Shown one piece after another: positions 25,346 to 33,790 of a DNA stretch of 64,000 bases; positions within the stretch are counted from its first letter, which is position 1, and each line of letters starts with the position of its first letter. The stretch is from Flectobacillus rivi (GTDB lineage: Bacteria; Bacteroidota; Bacteroidia; Cytophagales; Spirosomataceae). Under the pieces are notes generated by a model. That model was not told the origin of the DNA. It did no database searches and was given only the letters and a program-made list of their open reading frames with translations. The translations under genes were made by a program, and so were the position numbers. The stretch is from assembly GCF_030056655.1 (NCBI RefSeq), contig NZ_JASHIE010000012.1, positions 62,001 through 126,000 on the forward strand, read 5' to 3'.

Positions 25346-26614
25346 TTACATTCTCTTCGACCATAAATACGTTATCGCTCCAATTAGCAAAATCCCTAAG
25401 CCAATAAAGCTTTCTTGCGGTTTGTCATAAATGATAAATAGTAGAACGATTAAACTAAAGCCTACATACAAATACTGAATATAAGGGCTCAAGGGACTTC
25501 TGAAGCGGTCACCCTCGTGGGGAATCTTCAAGAAACTTGCTACAGCGATTGTTCCCATAAGTTGCAATACAAAAGACGAATAGAGTAATATCTGTTGTAA
25601 ACTTCCAGATAGCAATAAAATCAAAATCACTGCACATAATAACCATATCGCTCGAATTGGTACATCGTGTTTATTAGTTGGACGAATCCATTTCCATAAA
25701 GTATAATGCTGCGCCATGGAGTGTACAATTCTAGAACCTATCCAGATATAAGAACTCATCGTGGCAATCAATTGAAAGCCAATACCTGCGCTAATCCATT
25801 TGTTGGCCGTTGGACCTAAAATATTCTGAGTTGCTAAAATCGCTACTTCAGCTTGACCCTTTAATTGAGTATAGGTACCAAACTTCAGAAATACTAACTG
25901 TAAAAGAACATATACGATAATCACGCCTAAGGTGCCAAAAATCAAAGCCTTGGGTAAGTCTTTACTAGGATTTCGTATTTCTCCTACGATGTACGCAGCC
26001 GCATTCCAGCCTGTGTAGGCATAGGTCACATAAAGAAGTGAAACGGCAAAACCTGTCTTGGTAATTTCATTCCAAATTGGCACTTGGACATTAATAGCAT
26101 TTTGAGGAATCGGTGCATACCAAATACCTATTCCTAATAAAAAACCGATGAAAAGTACCTTTACAACGGTTGTAATATTCTGAAAAACACTACTATGTTT
26201 GAGTGAAAATGAGTGCAATAAACTGATTAAAATAATCAGCAAAACGATATACCAACGCAAATTCGGTATGTCAAACGGACTCAAATAGGCTTCCATTGCA
26301 AGGGCTGCAATAGCTACAGGAGACGAAAAGCCTACAATCAAAGAAGCCCAAGCGGTGAGATAACCCCAGAAAGGATGAAAACCTTTACTGACAAAAATAT
26401 AATCGCCACCAGATTCATTATAGTGCGTTCCTAGTTCGGCGAATGTAAATGCGCCAATCAATGCTAAAACACCTCCTAACACCCACAGCAATACAATACT
26501 CCAAACATTTTGTACATCGACTAATTGATATCCCAAACTGGTAAAAACACCCGTTCCAACCATATTGGAAATAACTAACATAGTGGCGGTCTTCCATCCT
26601 ATTTTGTGCGACAT
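25346..26614 (-). CDS. APC-family amino acid permease
   Basis: The 422-residue inner-membrane protein has about 12 hydrophobic segments. It opens with IGWKTATMLVISNMVGTGVF, the unwound TM1 motif (SNMVGTGVF) of the APC superfamily that binds the amino-acid carboxylate, and carries AFTFAELGTHYNESGGDYIF (TM2-TM3 region) and SLLYVTYAYTGWNAAAYIVGE (TM6 region). Members move amino acids by proton symport or exchange; the substrate is not evident. A minus-strand -7-like box TATATTTG is at 26656-26649. The gene stands alone between repeats. Confidence 0.93.
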   Translation of the reverse strand: MSHKIGWKTATMLVISNMVGTGVFTSLGYQLVDVQNVWSIVLLWVLGGVLALIGAFTFAELGTHYNESGGDYIFVSKGFHPFWGYLTAWASLIVGFSSPVAIAALAMEAYLSPFDIPNLRWYIVLLIILISLLHSFSLKHSSVFQNITTVVKVLFIGFLLGIGIWYAPIPQNAINVQVPIWNEITKTGFAVSLLYVTYAYTGWNAAAYIVGEIRNPSKDLPKALIFGTLGVIIVYVLLQLVFLKFGTYTQLKGQAEVAILATQNILGPTANKWISAGIGFQLIATMSSYIWIGSRIVHSMAQHYTLWKWIRPTNKHDVPIRAIWLLCAVILILLLSGSLQQILLYSSFVLQLMGTIAVASFLKIPHEGDRFRSPLSPYIQYLYVGFSLIVLLFIIYDKPQESFIGLGILLIGAITYLWSKRM

Positions 26615-26655
26615 AGGGCTTTTCTTTAAATAATGTCAAATATTTACTCAAATAT

Positions 26656-26688
26656 AAAGGCACAAAGCCTTTTACACTTTGTGCCTTT
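26656..26688. terminator. GGCACAAAG-type hairpin terminator
   Basis: AAAGGCACAAAG and CTTTGTGCCTTT form a perfect 12-bp stem with a 9-nt loop. It belongs to the GGCACAAAG word family, also seen at 52162-52267. It lies beyond the 3' end of the SnoaL-like gene and just upstream of the permease start. Confidence 0.7.
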
Positions 26689-26763
26689 ATTCCTTTTTTA
26701 AATACTTTTTACAAAGTAAAATTCAATCTAGCAAAAATGGATGCTCATTTGAGGTGCAAGCAA

Positions 26764-27306
26764 TTACTGTTTCTTTTCAGACTTAACAGAGGACTTTTTA
26801 TCTTTTTCTGAAACCATAGTTTCTTCTTTGACAGAACTTGTTGAGGCTGGCATACTTGTATGATTTACCATTTTCCATTCACCTTTGATTAGCTCTACAA
26901 TTCTTAACTCTTGAGAAGTTTCTTTCTTACCATCCAGAGTTTTTACTTGTTTATAAGTTACCCACACATAGGTAGGATTTACCTTTCTAAAATTTGTTTT
27001 TTCTCTTGCGAAAGTAGGCTTTGCTCCTTTTTTACCTTCATTAAACCAAGTGGTTGCCCAAGAGCTCAAGGCATCCCAACCATCCTTCACAATCAATTGA
27101 CTTTTTTCGTATTGGGCAAAGTACGTCTGTGGAGTTTGACGATAAAGTGTCATCCATGTTTCGTAATCTTTGGCGTAAAAAGCTTTAGTCTCGTCGGCTA
27201 TTAGTTGTTTAATTTTACTTTGGTCCTCGGGACTAAGAGTATTTTGAGCCTGAGAAAGGTTCACAAAAAGTAATAAAGCAATGCAAAGAGATCCTAGTAT
27301 TTTCAT
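26764..27306 (-). CDS. Exported SnoaL/NTF2-like protein
   Basis: The 180-residue protein has a signal peptide (MKILGSLCIALLLFVNLSQAQ), then an NTF2/SnoaL-like domain (SKIKQLIADETKAFYAKDYE, WMTLYRQTPQTYFAQY, RIVELIKGEWKMVNHTSMP) that forms an alpha+beta cone. The final 30 residues are a Ser/Lys-rich tail. Related small domains are used as enzymes or binding proteins; no catalytic residues are identifiable. Nested-palindrome copy B lies upstream of it. Confidence 0.85.
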   Translation of the reverse strand: MKILGSLCIALLLFVNLSQAQNTLSPEDQSKIKQLIADETKAFYAKDYETWMTLYRQTPQTYFAQYEKSQLIVKDGWDALSSWATTWFNEGKKGAKPTFAREKTNFRKVNPTYVWVTYKQVKTLDGKKETSQELRIVELIKGEWKMVNHTSMPASTSSVKEETMVSEKDKKSSVKSEKKQ

Positions 27307-27496
27307 AAGTAAGAATGAGTAAAATTAGATTTAAAATTATAAGGCCTTATAATAAAGGTAATAGATTTTGGATGAAAAATATCCGTTCTGTTTCTAAAGA
27401 TTAGGTAGTTTTGCTTAAAATCAGTATCAACTAAATAGTAACGAATGATTTCATAAAATGTCATTCTTAACATGGATTTTTTCTTGCAAACATGAG

Positions 27497-27736
27497 TCAT
27501 CCCTAATTTAGAGATTGAGCGCTTTGGCGAATGAGTGATTATTCTTAAGGAAGAAATTTACCTGTAGAGAGGCAATGCTTTGCGTCTCTACAGGTATCAT
27601 TCTGAAATATAATATCAAAAAAAAGCGGTCGAAAATAACTTTCAACCGCTTTCTTAACTCTACTATATATAACTCAGCTTGAGAAGCAAAGCATTGCATC
27701 TCTACCAGTAAAATAATCACTCAATTATGGGTGACT
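27497..27736. repeat. Nested palindromic element, copy B (decayed)
   Basis: The order of parts matches copy A: CCCTAATTTAGAGATTGAGC (27501-27520) and GAGTGATTA (27533-27541); a hairpin running from CTGTAGAGAGGCAATGC (27562) to TTTGCGTCTCTACAG (27592); an inner pair AAAGCGGTCGAAA / TTTCAACCGCTTT near 27620-27651; the right hairpin arm GAGAAGCAAAGCATTGC (from 27681) to CTCTAC (27705); and TAATCACTCAATT (27714-27726). The arms have diverged compared with copy A. It lies between two minus-strand genes, so it is not limited to convergent junctions. Confidence 0.8.
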
Positions 27737-27741
27737 TATAT

Positions 27742-29211
27742 TTACTTTCTATAATCCAAAGCTGGTTTTCTATCGCCCAACAAGGCTTCATATTTAAAAT
27801 CAGCACCTCCTCGTTTTTCGAGCCACTCAGCTTTAGCTTTATCGATAGTCGCTTGGTCATTCATCAAGTCAAGCGCTGTGATTGCTAGCGTTTTTGCGGC
27901 TACAATCATCCCTTTCTGACCAATAGACATACCACTTGCTGCGGTAGATTGCCAACTATGTGCCGACGAGCCAGGCACCCAAGTTGCAGTTCCTAAACCA
28001 ACGGTTGGTACTACCCAACTCACATCGCCTACATCTGTCGAACCTCCTGAAGTTGCACTCTCTGAAGCATCATTAAAATTCTTTATCTTAGCAGCATTGT
28101 TAATATCTTGCTTTTGCTCACCAAGAGTTTCAGCTATTTTCTCTGCAAATTTTTTCTCTTCCTCATTGTACACAACCCCACCTACTTTTTGCATATTTTG
28201 ATGAACAAGCGTTGCTAAAGTTACGTTTGGTAAAAGATTATATACTCCTCCCAATACTTCCCATTCAACTTTTGTACCTGTACCTAGTGCAGCACCTTGC
28301 GCGGCATTTTCAATTCGTTTCCAGATACTCTGTAAAATTGCTCTGTCTTTGTGGCGAGCATAATAATACACCTCAGCATAAGCTGGCACTACATTTGGTG
28401 CTTCACCACCTTTAGTAATTACATAATGGATACGAGTATCTTGTGGAATATGCTCACGCATCATATTAATCATATAGTTCATCGACTCTACACCATCTAG
28501 TGCCGAACGACCACGCTCAGGTGCGGCCGCTGCGTGCGATGCGATGCCTTTAAAACGGAATTTAGCATTTTTATTCGCCAATGACGTACTTGCATCCGCC
28601 GCATTCGCTGAACTTGGGTGCCAGTGCAATACCACGTCTACATCGTTGAAATACCCTTCACGAACCATATATACCTTACCCGAGCCACCCTCTTCGGCTG
28701 GACAGCCATATATCTTGACAGTACCAGGTTTACCAGATTTTTGAAGCCAGTTTTTTACCTCAATAGCAGCAGCTACAGAGGCTGTCCCAAAAAGATTATG
28801 TCCACAACCATGTCCTCCTTTCTGATTTGGAATTGGTTTGATTTCTGGGGTAGCCTCTTGTGCTAAGCCTGGCAATGCATCATATTCACCCAAAATACCT
28901 ATTACAGGTTTCCCAGCACCATAAGTTGCTACGAAGGCCGTTGGTATCCCTGCAATACCTGCTTGTACCTGAAAGCCCTCTTTTCTCAATTGCTCTTGCA
29001 ATAAAAGAGAACTCTTTTCTTCCATATAGCCAAGCTCTGCATAATCCCAAATTTGTTTTGAAATCTTGGCATATTCATCGAATCGTTTGTCAAGATTACC
29101 AATCATAGCTTGCTTCTCAGCTTCCAAAGGATTCGCTATAGCAGCCTTCTTTTTTTGTGCCATACTTGCGAATGATAACATCGAAAGCACGAGCAAAACG
29201 CATTTTTTCAT
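27742..29211 (-). CDS. Exported M20-family amidohydrolase (AbgB-like)
   Basis: The 489-residue protein has a signal peptide (MKKCVLLVLSMLSFASMAQ) and the M20 peptidase/amidohydrolase fold. Metal ligands are suggested by the motif GGHGCGHNLFG, PAEEGGSGK, and HWHPSS, with a further His in SSAHSWQS near the end; RFKGIASHAAAAPERGRSAL is the dimerisation-domain motif. It resembles AbgB, which cleaves p-aminobenzoyl-glutamate, and the Dug/Cnp-type amidohydrolases. Substrate is not determinable. It lies 57 bp downstream of the nitroreductase gene and is probably co-transcribed from the promoter at 30032-30061. Confidence 0.92.
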   Translation of the reverse strand: MKKCVLLVLSMLSFASMAQKKKAAIANPLEAEKQAMIGNLDKRFDEYAKISKQIWDYAELGYMEEKSSLLLQEQLRKEGFQVQAGIAGIPTAFVATYGAGKPVIGILGEYDALPGLAQEATPEIKPIPNQKGGHGCGHNLFGTASVAAAIEVKNWLQKSGKPGTVKIYGCPAEEGGSGKVYMVREGYFNDVDVVLHWHPSSANAADASTSLANKNAKFRFKGIASHAAAAPERGRSALDGVESMNYMINMMREHIPQDTRIHYVITKGGEAPNVVPAYAEVYYYARHKDRAILQSIWKRIENAAQGAALGTGTKVEWEVLGGVYNLLPNVTLATLVHQNMQKVGGVVYNEEEKKFAEKIAETLGEQKQDINNAAKIKNFNDASESATSGGSTDVGDVSWVVPTVGLGTATWVPGSSAHSWQSTAASGMSIGQKGMIVAAKTLAITALDLMNDQATIDKAKAEWLEKRGGADFKYEALLGDRKPALDYRK

Positions 29212-29268
29212 AAATAAAGGTAAGTTTTAGTTTTAGTAAAGTGAATGTTGTGGATTTTAGTACTAATG

Positions 29269-29994
29269 TTAAATTTTCCGAATGACCTCCTCTGACGAGA
29301 CTCTTGTTCTGGCTGCATAAATTCCTTCTTCTGTTCCTTTTCCACAGGCTACAATCATACAAACCTCTGCACCTGCTGGAGCATCAATCAATTTTTTGAC
29401 CAAACGACTATCAAAACCTTCCATCGGACAAGTATCATATTCGTGCGAAGCCATACTCAACATAAAAGTTTGGGCTGCCAATGCACATGATTTGTGTACC
29501 ATCACTCGTTGGTCGGCATGCGATGAGACTCTCAGAAAGGGACGATTAAATCCTTTGACTAGAACAATAAGCTTGCGAAGCAAAGTCATAAAGCCAAACC
29601 AGTCATTGCGATAAAACAATGGCATCAGTTTGCCATAATAATCCATCGCTCGTTTATCACGACCTGAAAGTTCTTTTCCTTGAAATTGCTTTTTGAGATT
29701 GTCCAAGTTCCATTGTGCCATATTTTTCCAACGGTCTTGGCGAGTCAAGAAAATAATCAAATGAGGGGCTGTTCGAGCGGCAGACTGATTGAAACAGGCC
29801 TTGGCTATAGCTTCTTTTTTGTCAGGACTACTAACCCACACAAACTCCCAAAGTTGCATATTACTGCTATTGGGCGAAAGCGTGGCCAACTCCAAACTTT
29901 TCTGGATAATCTGCTCGTCTATTTCAGCTTGAGCATCATATACTCGAACCGAACGGCGATAGTCAACAATCTTGGCAAAAAAATCTTGCTGCAT
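29269..29994 (-). CDS. Nitroreductase family protein
   Basis: The 241-residue protein begins with a nitroreductase FMN-binding motif (DYRRSVRVYD) and includes LATLSPNSSNMQLWEFVWVS and CALAAQTFMLSMASHEYDTCPMEG, typical of FMN-dependent NAD(P)H oxidoreductases. It probably reduces nitro or quinone-like compounds in the cytosol. An insert (residues about 85-150) with WFGFMTLLRKLIVLVKGF is more hydrophobic than usual, so a membrane contact is conceivable. It has a good minus-strand promoter and heads an operon with the M20 amidohydrolase. Confidence 0.92.
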   Translation of the reverse strand: MQQDFFAKIVDYRRSVRVYDAQAEIDEQIIQKSLELATLSPNSSNMQLWEFVWVSSPDKKEAIAKACFNQSAARTAPHLIIFLTRQDRWKNMAQWNLDNLKKQFQGKELSGRDKRAMDYYGKLMPLFYRNDWFGFMTLLRKLIVLVKGFNRPFLRVSSHADQRVMVHKSCALAAQTFMLSMASHEYDTCPMEGFDSRLVKKLIDAPAGAEVCMIVACGKGTEEGIYAARTRVSSEEVIRKI

Positions 29995-30031
29995 GTGTCG
30001 TATGTTGATGAATTAAATTGGGCTTGTCTTA

Positions 30032-30061
30032 CAAAGTTAAAATTCTTAGGCAAAAAACAAA
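30032..30061 (-). promoter_or_regulatory. Bacteroidetes-type promoter for the nitroreductase operon
   Basis: Reading the minus strand, TTTG (30061-30058), an 18-nt spacer and TAACTTTG (30039-30032) match the Bacteroidetes -33/-7 consensus TTTG-N(17-23)-TAnnTTTG. The start site would be near 30026, about 30 nt before the ATG at 29994. Confidence 0.65.
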
Positions 30062-30157
30062 GCAAAATCAAGGTATATATCCATTAAAAAATCATTTTGA
30101 TACAATTAAAAATAGCGATTAAACTTTTCTTTCTTCTGATTTTTAGACAAATAAGTA

Positions 30158-30187
30158 TTGACAAATATATTTTTTAGCCTATTTTTG
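30158..30187 (+). promoter_or_regulatory. Bacteroidetes-type promoter for the TonB receptor gene
   Basis: TTG (30158-30160), a 19-nt spacer and TATTTTTG (30180-30187) match the Bacteroidetes consensus. Transcription would start near 30193, giving a leader of about 95 nt before the ATG at 30287. It is divergent from the promoter at 30032-30061. Confidence 0.65.
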
Positions 30188-30286
30188 TATAAATTTTTAG
30201 ACTAATCTAAAAATTAAATAAACCAAAGCTAAACCATATCTCATCTTATAACTTTCTAAGCCCAACAAAACCCTTGTTTCACTCTC

Positions 30287-32683
30287 ATGAAAAAATTATT
30301 ACTATTACTTGGCATATTGTATTCTATTAGTACTCAAGCACAAGTACGACTCCAAGGCAATGTGATTGCTTCTGACACAAAAGAAGAAATCATTGGAGCC
30401 AATCTGTATTTGGTAGAACTTCGTCGTGGCACTCTGAGTCAATCCGCTGGAAAATTCAGCTTTGAGGAAGTCAAAAAAGGGAGTTATATGCTTCAGATAA
30501 GTCATATTGGATACAAAACTTTCACTCAAAAAATCAGTATAAAATCAGATAGCACTTTTCAAATCGCCCTCACGCCAAGTGCGGTTTCGCTCGAAGAAGT
30601 CATTGTCTCTGGCTCGGCAAGCAAAACGGTTGTTAAAGAAAGCCCTATTCCCATTGCCGCACTCTCCAAAACACAATGGCTTCAATCAGGTAGTACCAAC
30701 CTTGTCGATGCAATTAGTAAACTCCCTGGCATGTCGCAAATTACCACTGGCGCCACATTGTCAAAGCCTATTATTCGTGGACTCGGCTTTAATCGCGTGA
30801 TTACCATGCACGATGGAGTTCGTCAGGAAGATAATCAATGGGGCGAAGAACACTCATTGCATATCGACGAATATTCAATTGATCGATATGAGATTATTCG
30901 AGGAGCAGGTTCGTTGATGTACGGCTCAGATGGTATAGGAGGCGTTATGTCAGTTATTTCAATTTTGCCTGCTGAAAATACGCCTCTGGCAGGAAACATT
31001 TTGTACAATTATCAGAGTAATCAAGGGTTTCATGGAGTATCTGGTACTCTGGTACACAATCAAAATGGGCTACTTTGGCAAGCGAGATTTAGCATGAAAG
31101 ATGGGCAAAACTATCAAAACAAATATGATGGTCGAGTTTGGGGTTCAAACTTCAATGAACTTAATTTTTCAGGAATAGTTGGTGTACAAAAGAAATGGGG
31201 ATACTCCCGTTTGTACTTTTCAAAGTTTGGTCAAAATATCAATATCATCGATGGACAACGTGATTCACAAGGGCATTTTGTCAAATCTGTTTTGGAAAAT
31301 GGAGAAGAAACGTTAGTTACTGTATCTTCTCAAGAGCTTGAGGGACGAGCCATTAATCCCAGTAATTCGCAAGCGCTGAGCAATTATAAGTGGACAAGTA
31401 GCTCCCTATTTCAGTTGGGTGCTTCTTCTTTAAGCTTTGTTTTTTCTTATACTCAAAATCATCGTCGTGAATATGGAAATATTTTCAGACCTTCTGAACC
31501 TGATTTGTATTTCTTTTTACAAAACTATTACTACGATATTCGCTTGCATTTGCCCGAACGCAATCAATGGGAGACCAGCATTGGTAGCAATGGTTTATGG
31601 CAAAACATGAATAATAAAGGTAATGAAACGCTATATCCTAATTTCAATTTGGCAGATAAAGGCATTTTTGTTTTTTCGAAAAAAAAATGGAATAATTGGA
31701 TTGTTAGCGGAGGACTCCGCTATGACTATCGCCAATTAAATATCTCTCAACTTTATGTAGATGCGAATGGCAAATTTCAGACATCGCCTCAAGGAGCTGT
31801 AGAAGAGCGTTTTAGTGGGCTCAGTAATTCTTACAGTAATATAACAGGAAGTTTGGGTGTCGTTTATAAACTCAATTCAAACCTAAGTCTGCGCACCAAT
31901 ACCGCCAGAGGCTTCCGTGCACCATCTGTTCCAGAATTATCATCAAATGGCGAACATGCAGGGACTTATCGTTATGAAATTGGGCATGTAAATCAAAAGT
32001 CAGAAGTTTCTTTACAAACAGATATTGGCTTTACGTGGGAAAATCGCCAATGGTATCTTGATGTGAGCTGGTTTAGAAATCAAATTCAACACTATACTTA
32101 TTCTGAAAGAGTTCAGGCGCCAAATGGAAAAGATTCTATAATTAATCAAGTGCCTGTGTTCAGATATGTACAGGGCAATGCGCTTTTGCAAGGCTTGGAG
32201 GCAACTGTCAACTTTACTCCTGTACCATGGCTGAGTTTCAATCAAAGCTATTCGATGGTAAAAGGTATTAATCAACAAGCCATTAACGACTCGTCAAAGT
32301 ATTTGCCATTTATGCCACCAGCACGATGGATTAGTCAAGTAAAATGGAGTAAAAAAACTTGGGGAAAATATGTGGAGAACGTGTATTTCTTAGCAGAATT
32401 AGAACATCATCAAACTCAAAATCAGGTGCTTTTGGCTTACAATACCGAAACGATTACACCAGCTTATACCCTAGTAAATCTAGGAACAGGTATGACTTGG
32501 CGGAACAAAGACAAAAAAACAATTGCGTCGCTCTATATCAATGTCAATAACCTCTTTGACTTGGCATATCAAAACCATCAAAGCCGACTAAAGTATCTCG
32601 ACACAAACCCCACGACTCAAAGACGTGGAGTTTATAATATGGGCAGAAATGTCAGTATAAAATTGGTCGTACCGATTCATTAA
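30287..32683 (+). CDS. TonB-dependent receptor, metal/siderophore type
   Basis: The 798-residue outer-membrane protein has a signal peptide (MKKLLLLLGILYSISTQAQ), a carboxypeptidase-regulatory-like domain (about 20-95), a plug (ISKLPGMSQITTGATLSKPI, then IRGLGFNRVITMHDGVRQED and RGAGSLMYGSDGIGGV) and a 22-strand-type barrel. GFRAPSVPELSSNGEHAG resembles the block found in ZnuD-type zinc and related receptors, so a metal or metal-chelate ligand is possible; this is an inference. No lipoprotein partner is adjacent, unlike the receptor at 568-2958. It is a single gene followed by an inverted repeat. Confidence 0.93.
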   Translation: MKKLLLLLGILYSISTQAQVRLQGNVIASDTKEEIIGANLYLVELRRGTLSQSAGKFSFEEVKKGSYMLQISHIGYKTFTQKISIKSDSTFQIALTPSAVSLEEVIVSGSASKTVVKESPIPIAALSKTQWLQSGSTNLVDAISKLPGMSQITTGATLSKPIIRGLGFNRVITMHDGVRQEDNQWGEEHSLHIDEYSIDRYEIIRGAGSLMYGSDGIGGVMSVISILPAENTPLAGNILYNYQSNQGFHGVSGTLVHNQNGLLWQARFSMKDGQNYQNKYDGRVWGSNFNELNFSGIVGVQKKWGYSRLYFSKFGQNINIIDGQRDSQGHFVKSVLENGEETLVTVSSQELEGRAINPSNSQALSNYKWTSSSLFQLGASSLSFVFSYTQNHRREYGNIFRPSEPDLYFFLQNYYYDIRLHLPERNQWETSIGSNGLWQNMNNKGNETLYPNFNLADKGIFVFSKKKWNNWIVSGGLRYDYRQLNISQLYVDANGKFQTSPQGAVEERFSGLSNSYSNITGSLGVVYKLNSNLSLRTNTARGFRAPSVPELSSNGEHAGTYRYEIGHVNQKSEVSLQTDIGFTWENRQWYLDVSWFRNQIQHYTYSERVQAPNGKDSIINQVPVFRYVQGNALLQGLEATVNFTPVPWLSFNQSYSMVKGINQQAINDSSKYLPFMPPARWISQVKWSKKTWGKYVENVYFLAELEHHQTQNQVLLAYNTETITPAYTLVNLGTGMTWRNKDKKTIASLYINVNNLFDLAYQNHQSRLKYLDTNPTTQRRGVYNMGRNVSIKLVVPIH

Positions 32684-32685
32684 TT

Positions 32686-32766
32686 GTGAATTTTGAATGA
32701 GTGATTTAGTGATTATTTTAAAATCATTGAATCATAAAATAAACTAATCACTCATTCAAAATTCAC
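32686..32766. repeat. Perfect 21-bp inverted repeat at a convergent junction
   Basis: The arm GTGAATTTTGAATGAGTGAT(T) at 32686-32706 has an exact complement at 32746-32766, with a 39-nt AT-rich centre. It fills the gap between the TonB receptor gene and gldD. GAGTGATTTAGTGATTA inside the left half matches level 2 of the nested element at 25061. Confidence 0.85.
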
Positions 32767-32783
32767 TAATTCACTCAATACTT

Positions 32784-33377
32784 CTAATGCCACTGCAAGG
32801 TATTAATCAAGCGAATGACGTCTGTTTTGAGATAGTCAATTACAGGAGCTAAAGAATCACTTTTTGTGGCTGTATTGAAATACAAAGCACCTCTTAGATA
32901 ATGCTTGGTGGAGTCGGTCGTATAGAATTGCACATACGTTGGCACTTCGCCTTCTAATTCTATCAACTTAGCCGTTTTGCCAGACTTAGTTTTCATAACC
33001 AAATCTTTGATAGAATAAGCCTTAATATTATGCCTTGCTGCCAAACGGTGAGCATCGTCAATAAGTTTAGCCAGCTTCTGTTGGTCACCATTCAATGACT
33101 TATAAGTCAATTGAATCATTGCTTTCATTTCTGGATAATAAATATAAATCCAGTGTGGCTCCGCCCATCGAACAGTATCAGGCTTAATAATCGCATACTT
33201 CGAGTACTCAAAGCTATATGGGTGCTTTTCAGTTAGCATTTGATATTCGGCTTTGGGTAAATCAATACGATTATAGCCTTTGGGCTTGGGCGTAAAACCA
33301 TCATCATCCTTTTTTTGACGACAAGCAGATACGCTCATCAAAAGAATGACTAACAAAGCAGAAAACCTCACAGCCAT
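32784..33377 (-). CDS. gldD: Gliding motility lipoprotein GldD
   Basis: The 197-residue protein has a lipoprotein signal (MAVRFSALLVILLMSVSAC, lipid Cys19), then DDDGFTPKPKGYNRIDLPKA, HPYSFEYSKYAIIKPD and WIYIYYPEMKAMIQLTYKSL, which are typical of GldD. GldD is needed for gliding and, in several species, for type IX secretion. The start at 33377 places the signal peptide at the N-terminus; in-frame ATG 33431 and TTG 33521 exist upstream, but 33521 lies upstream of a -7-like box (33511-33504). The start codon lies in the loop of an 11-bp hairpin (33360-33395). Confidence 0.93.
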   Translation of the reverse strand: MAVRFSALLVILLMSVSACRQKKDDDGFTPKPKGYNRIDLPKAEYQMLTEKHPYSFEYSKYAIIKPDTVRWAEPHWIYIYYPEMKAMIQLTYKSLNGDQQKLAKLIDDAHRLAARHNIKAYSIKDLVMKTKSGKTAKLIELEGEVPTYVQFYTTDSTKHYLRGALYFNTATKSDSLAPVIDYLKTDVIRLINTLQWH

Positions 33378-33395
33378 CAGACCATGAGGTTTTCT
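33360..33395. promoter_or_regulatory. Hairpin around the gldD start codon
   Basis: AGAAAACCTCA (33360-33370) and TGAGGTTTTCT (33385-33395) form a perfect 11-bp stem. The 14-nt loop contains the preferred ATG of gldD (33377-33375, minus strand). It may influence ribosome access; on the plus strand it also has the form of a weak terminator. Confidence 0.5.
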
Positions 33396-33599
33396 TTGAA
33401 TCGTATATGTATGAATTTTTTTGAGATTCATTACAAAAGTAGTTATTGGTGATTGTGTCCTATTCTCTATAGCTAGAAGCTTTGGATAGGCTGATAATAC
33501 TTGCAAAACTACATTATTCAAGTATAAATTCTAAGAGAGTGTTTAAATTTTGAAAGTTCCTTAAAATAAACACCTCATAGTTTGTTATATCTTTTTTAT

Positions 33600-33685
33600 G
33601 AAATCCTACTGTTTGAGCCGAAGGCGAGTTTAGGATTTCTTGACTTTCTTTTGTTACTTTTCTTGTGTCAAGACAAGAAAAGTAA
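33600..33685. repeat. Double hairpin, REP-like
   Basis: Two adjacent stems are present: GAAATCCTA (33600-33608) with TAGGATTTC (33631-33639), whose loop contains GAGCCGAAGGCGAG; and the perfect 13-bp stem TTACTTTTCTTGT (33654-33666) with ACAAGAAAAGTAA (33673-33685) and loop GTCAAG. It lies between the AIM24 gene and gldD. The arrangement resembles repetitive extragenic palindromes of Bacteroidota. Confidence 0.75.
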
Positions 33686-33790
33686 GGAGTTGCGAAGGGA
33701 ATTTTTATTCCTTTTACAACGAAAAAACTCAAATATGTATAAAGAGGAAACGTTCTTATGTAAACTTTATTGCAAAATTTACGCCTACGA

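Noticed and set aside
27303..27720. Two small minus-strand frames between the SnoaL-like and M20 genes
   Set aside because: They lie within or next to nested-palindrome copy B and show repeat-derived sequence.
33378..33521. Longer gldD start
   Set aside because: It would place 48 residues before the lipoprotein signal peptide, and the first codon lies upstream of a -7 box.
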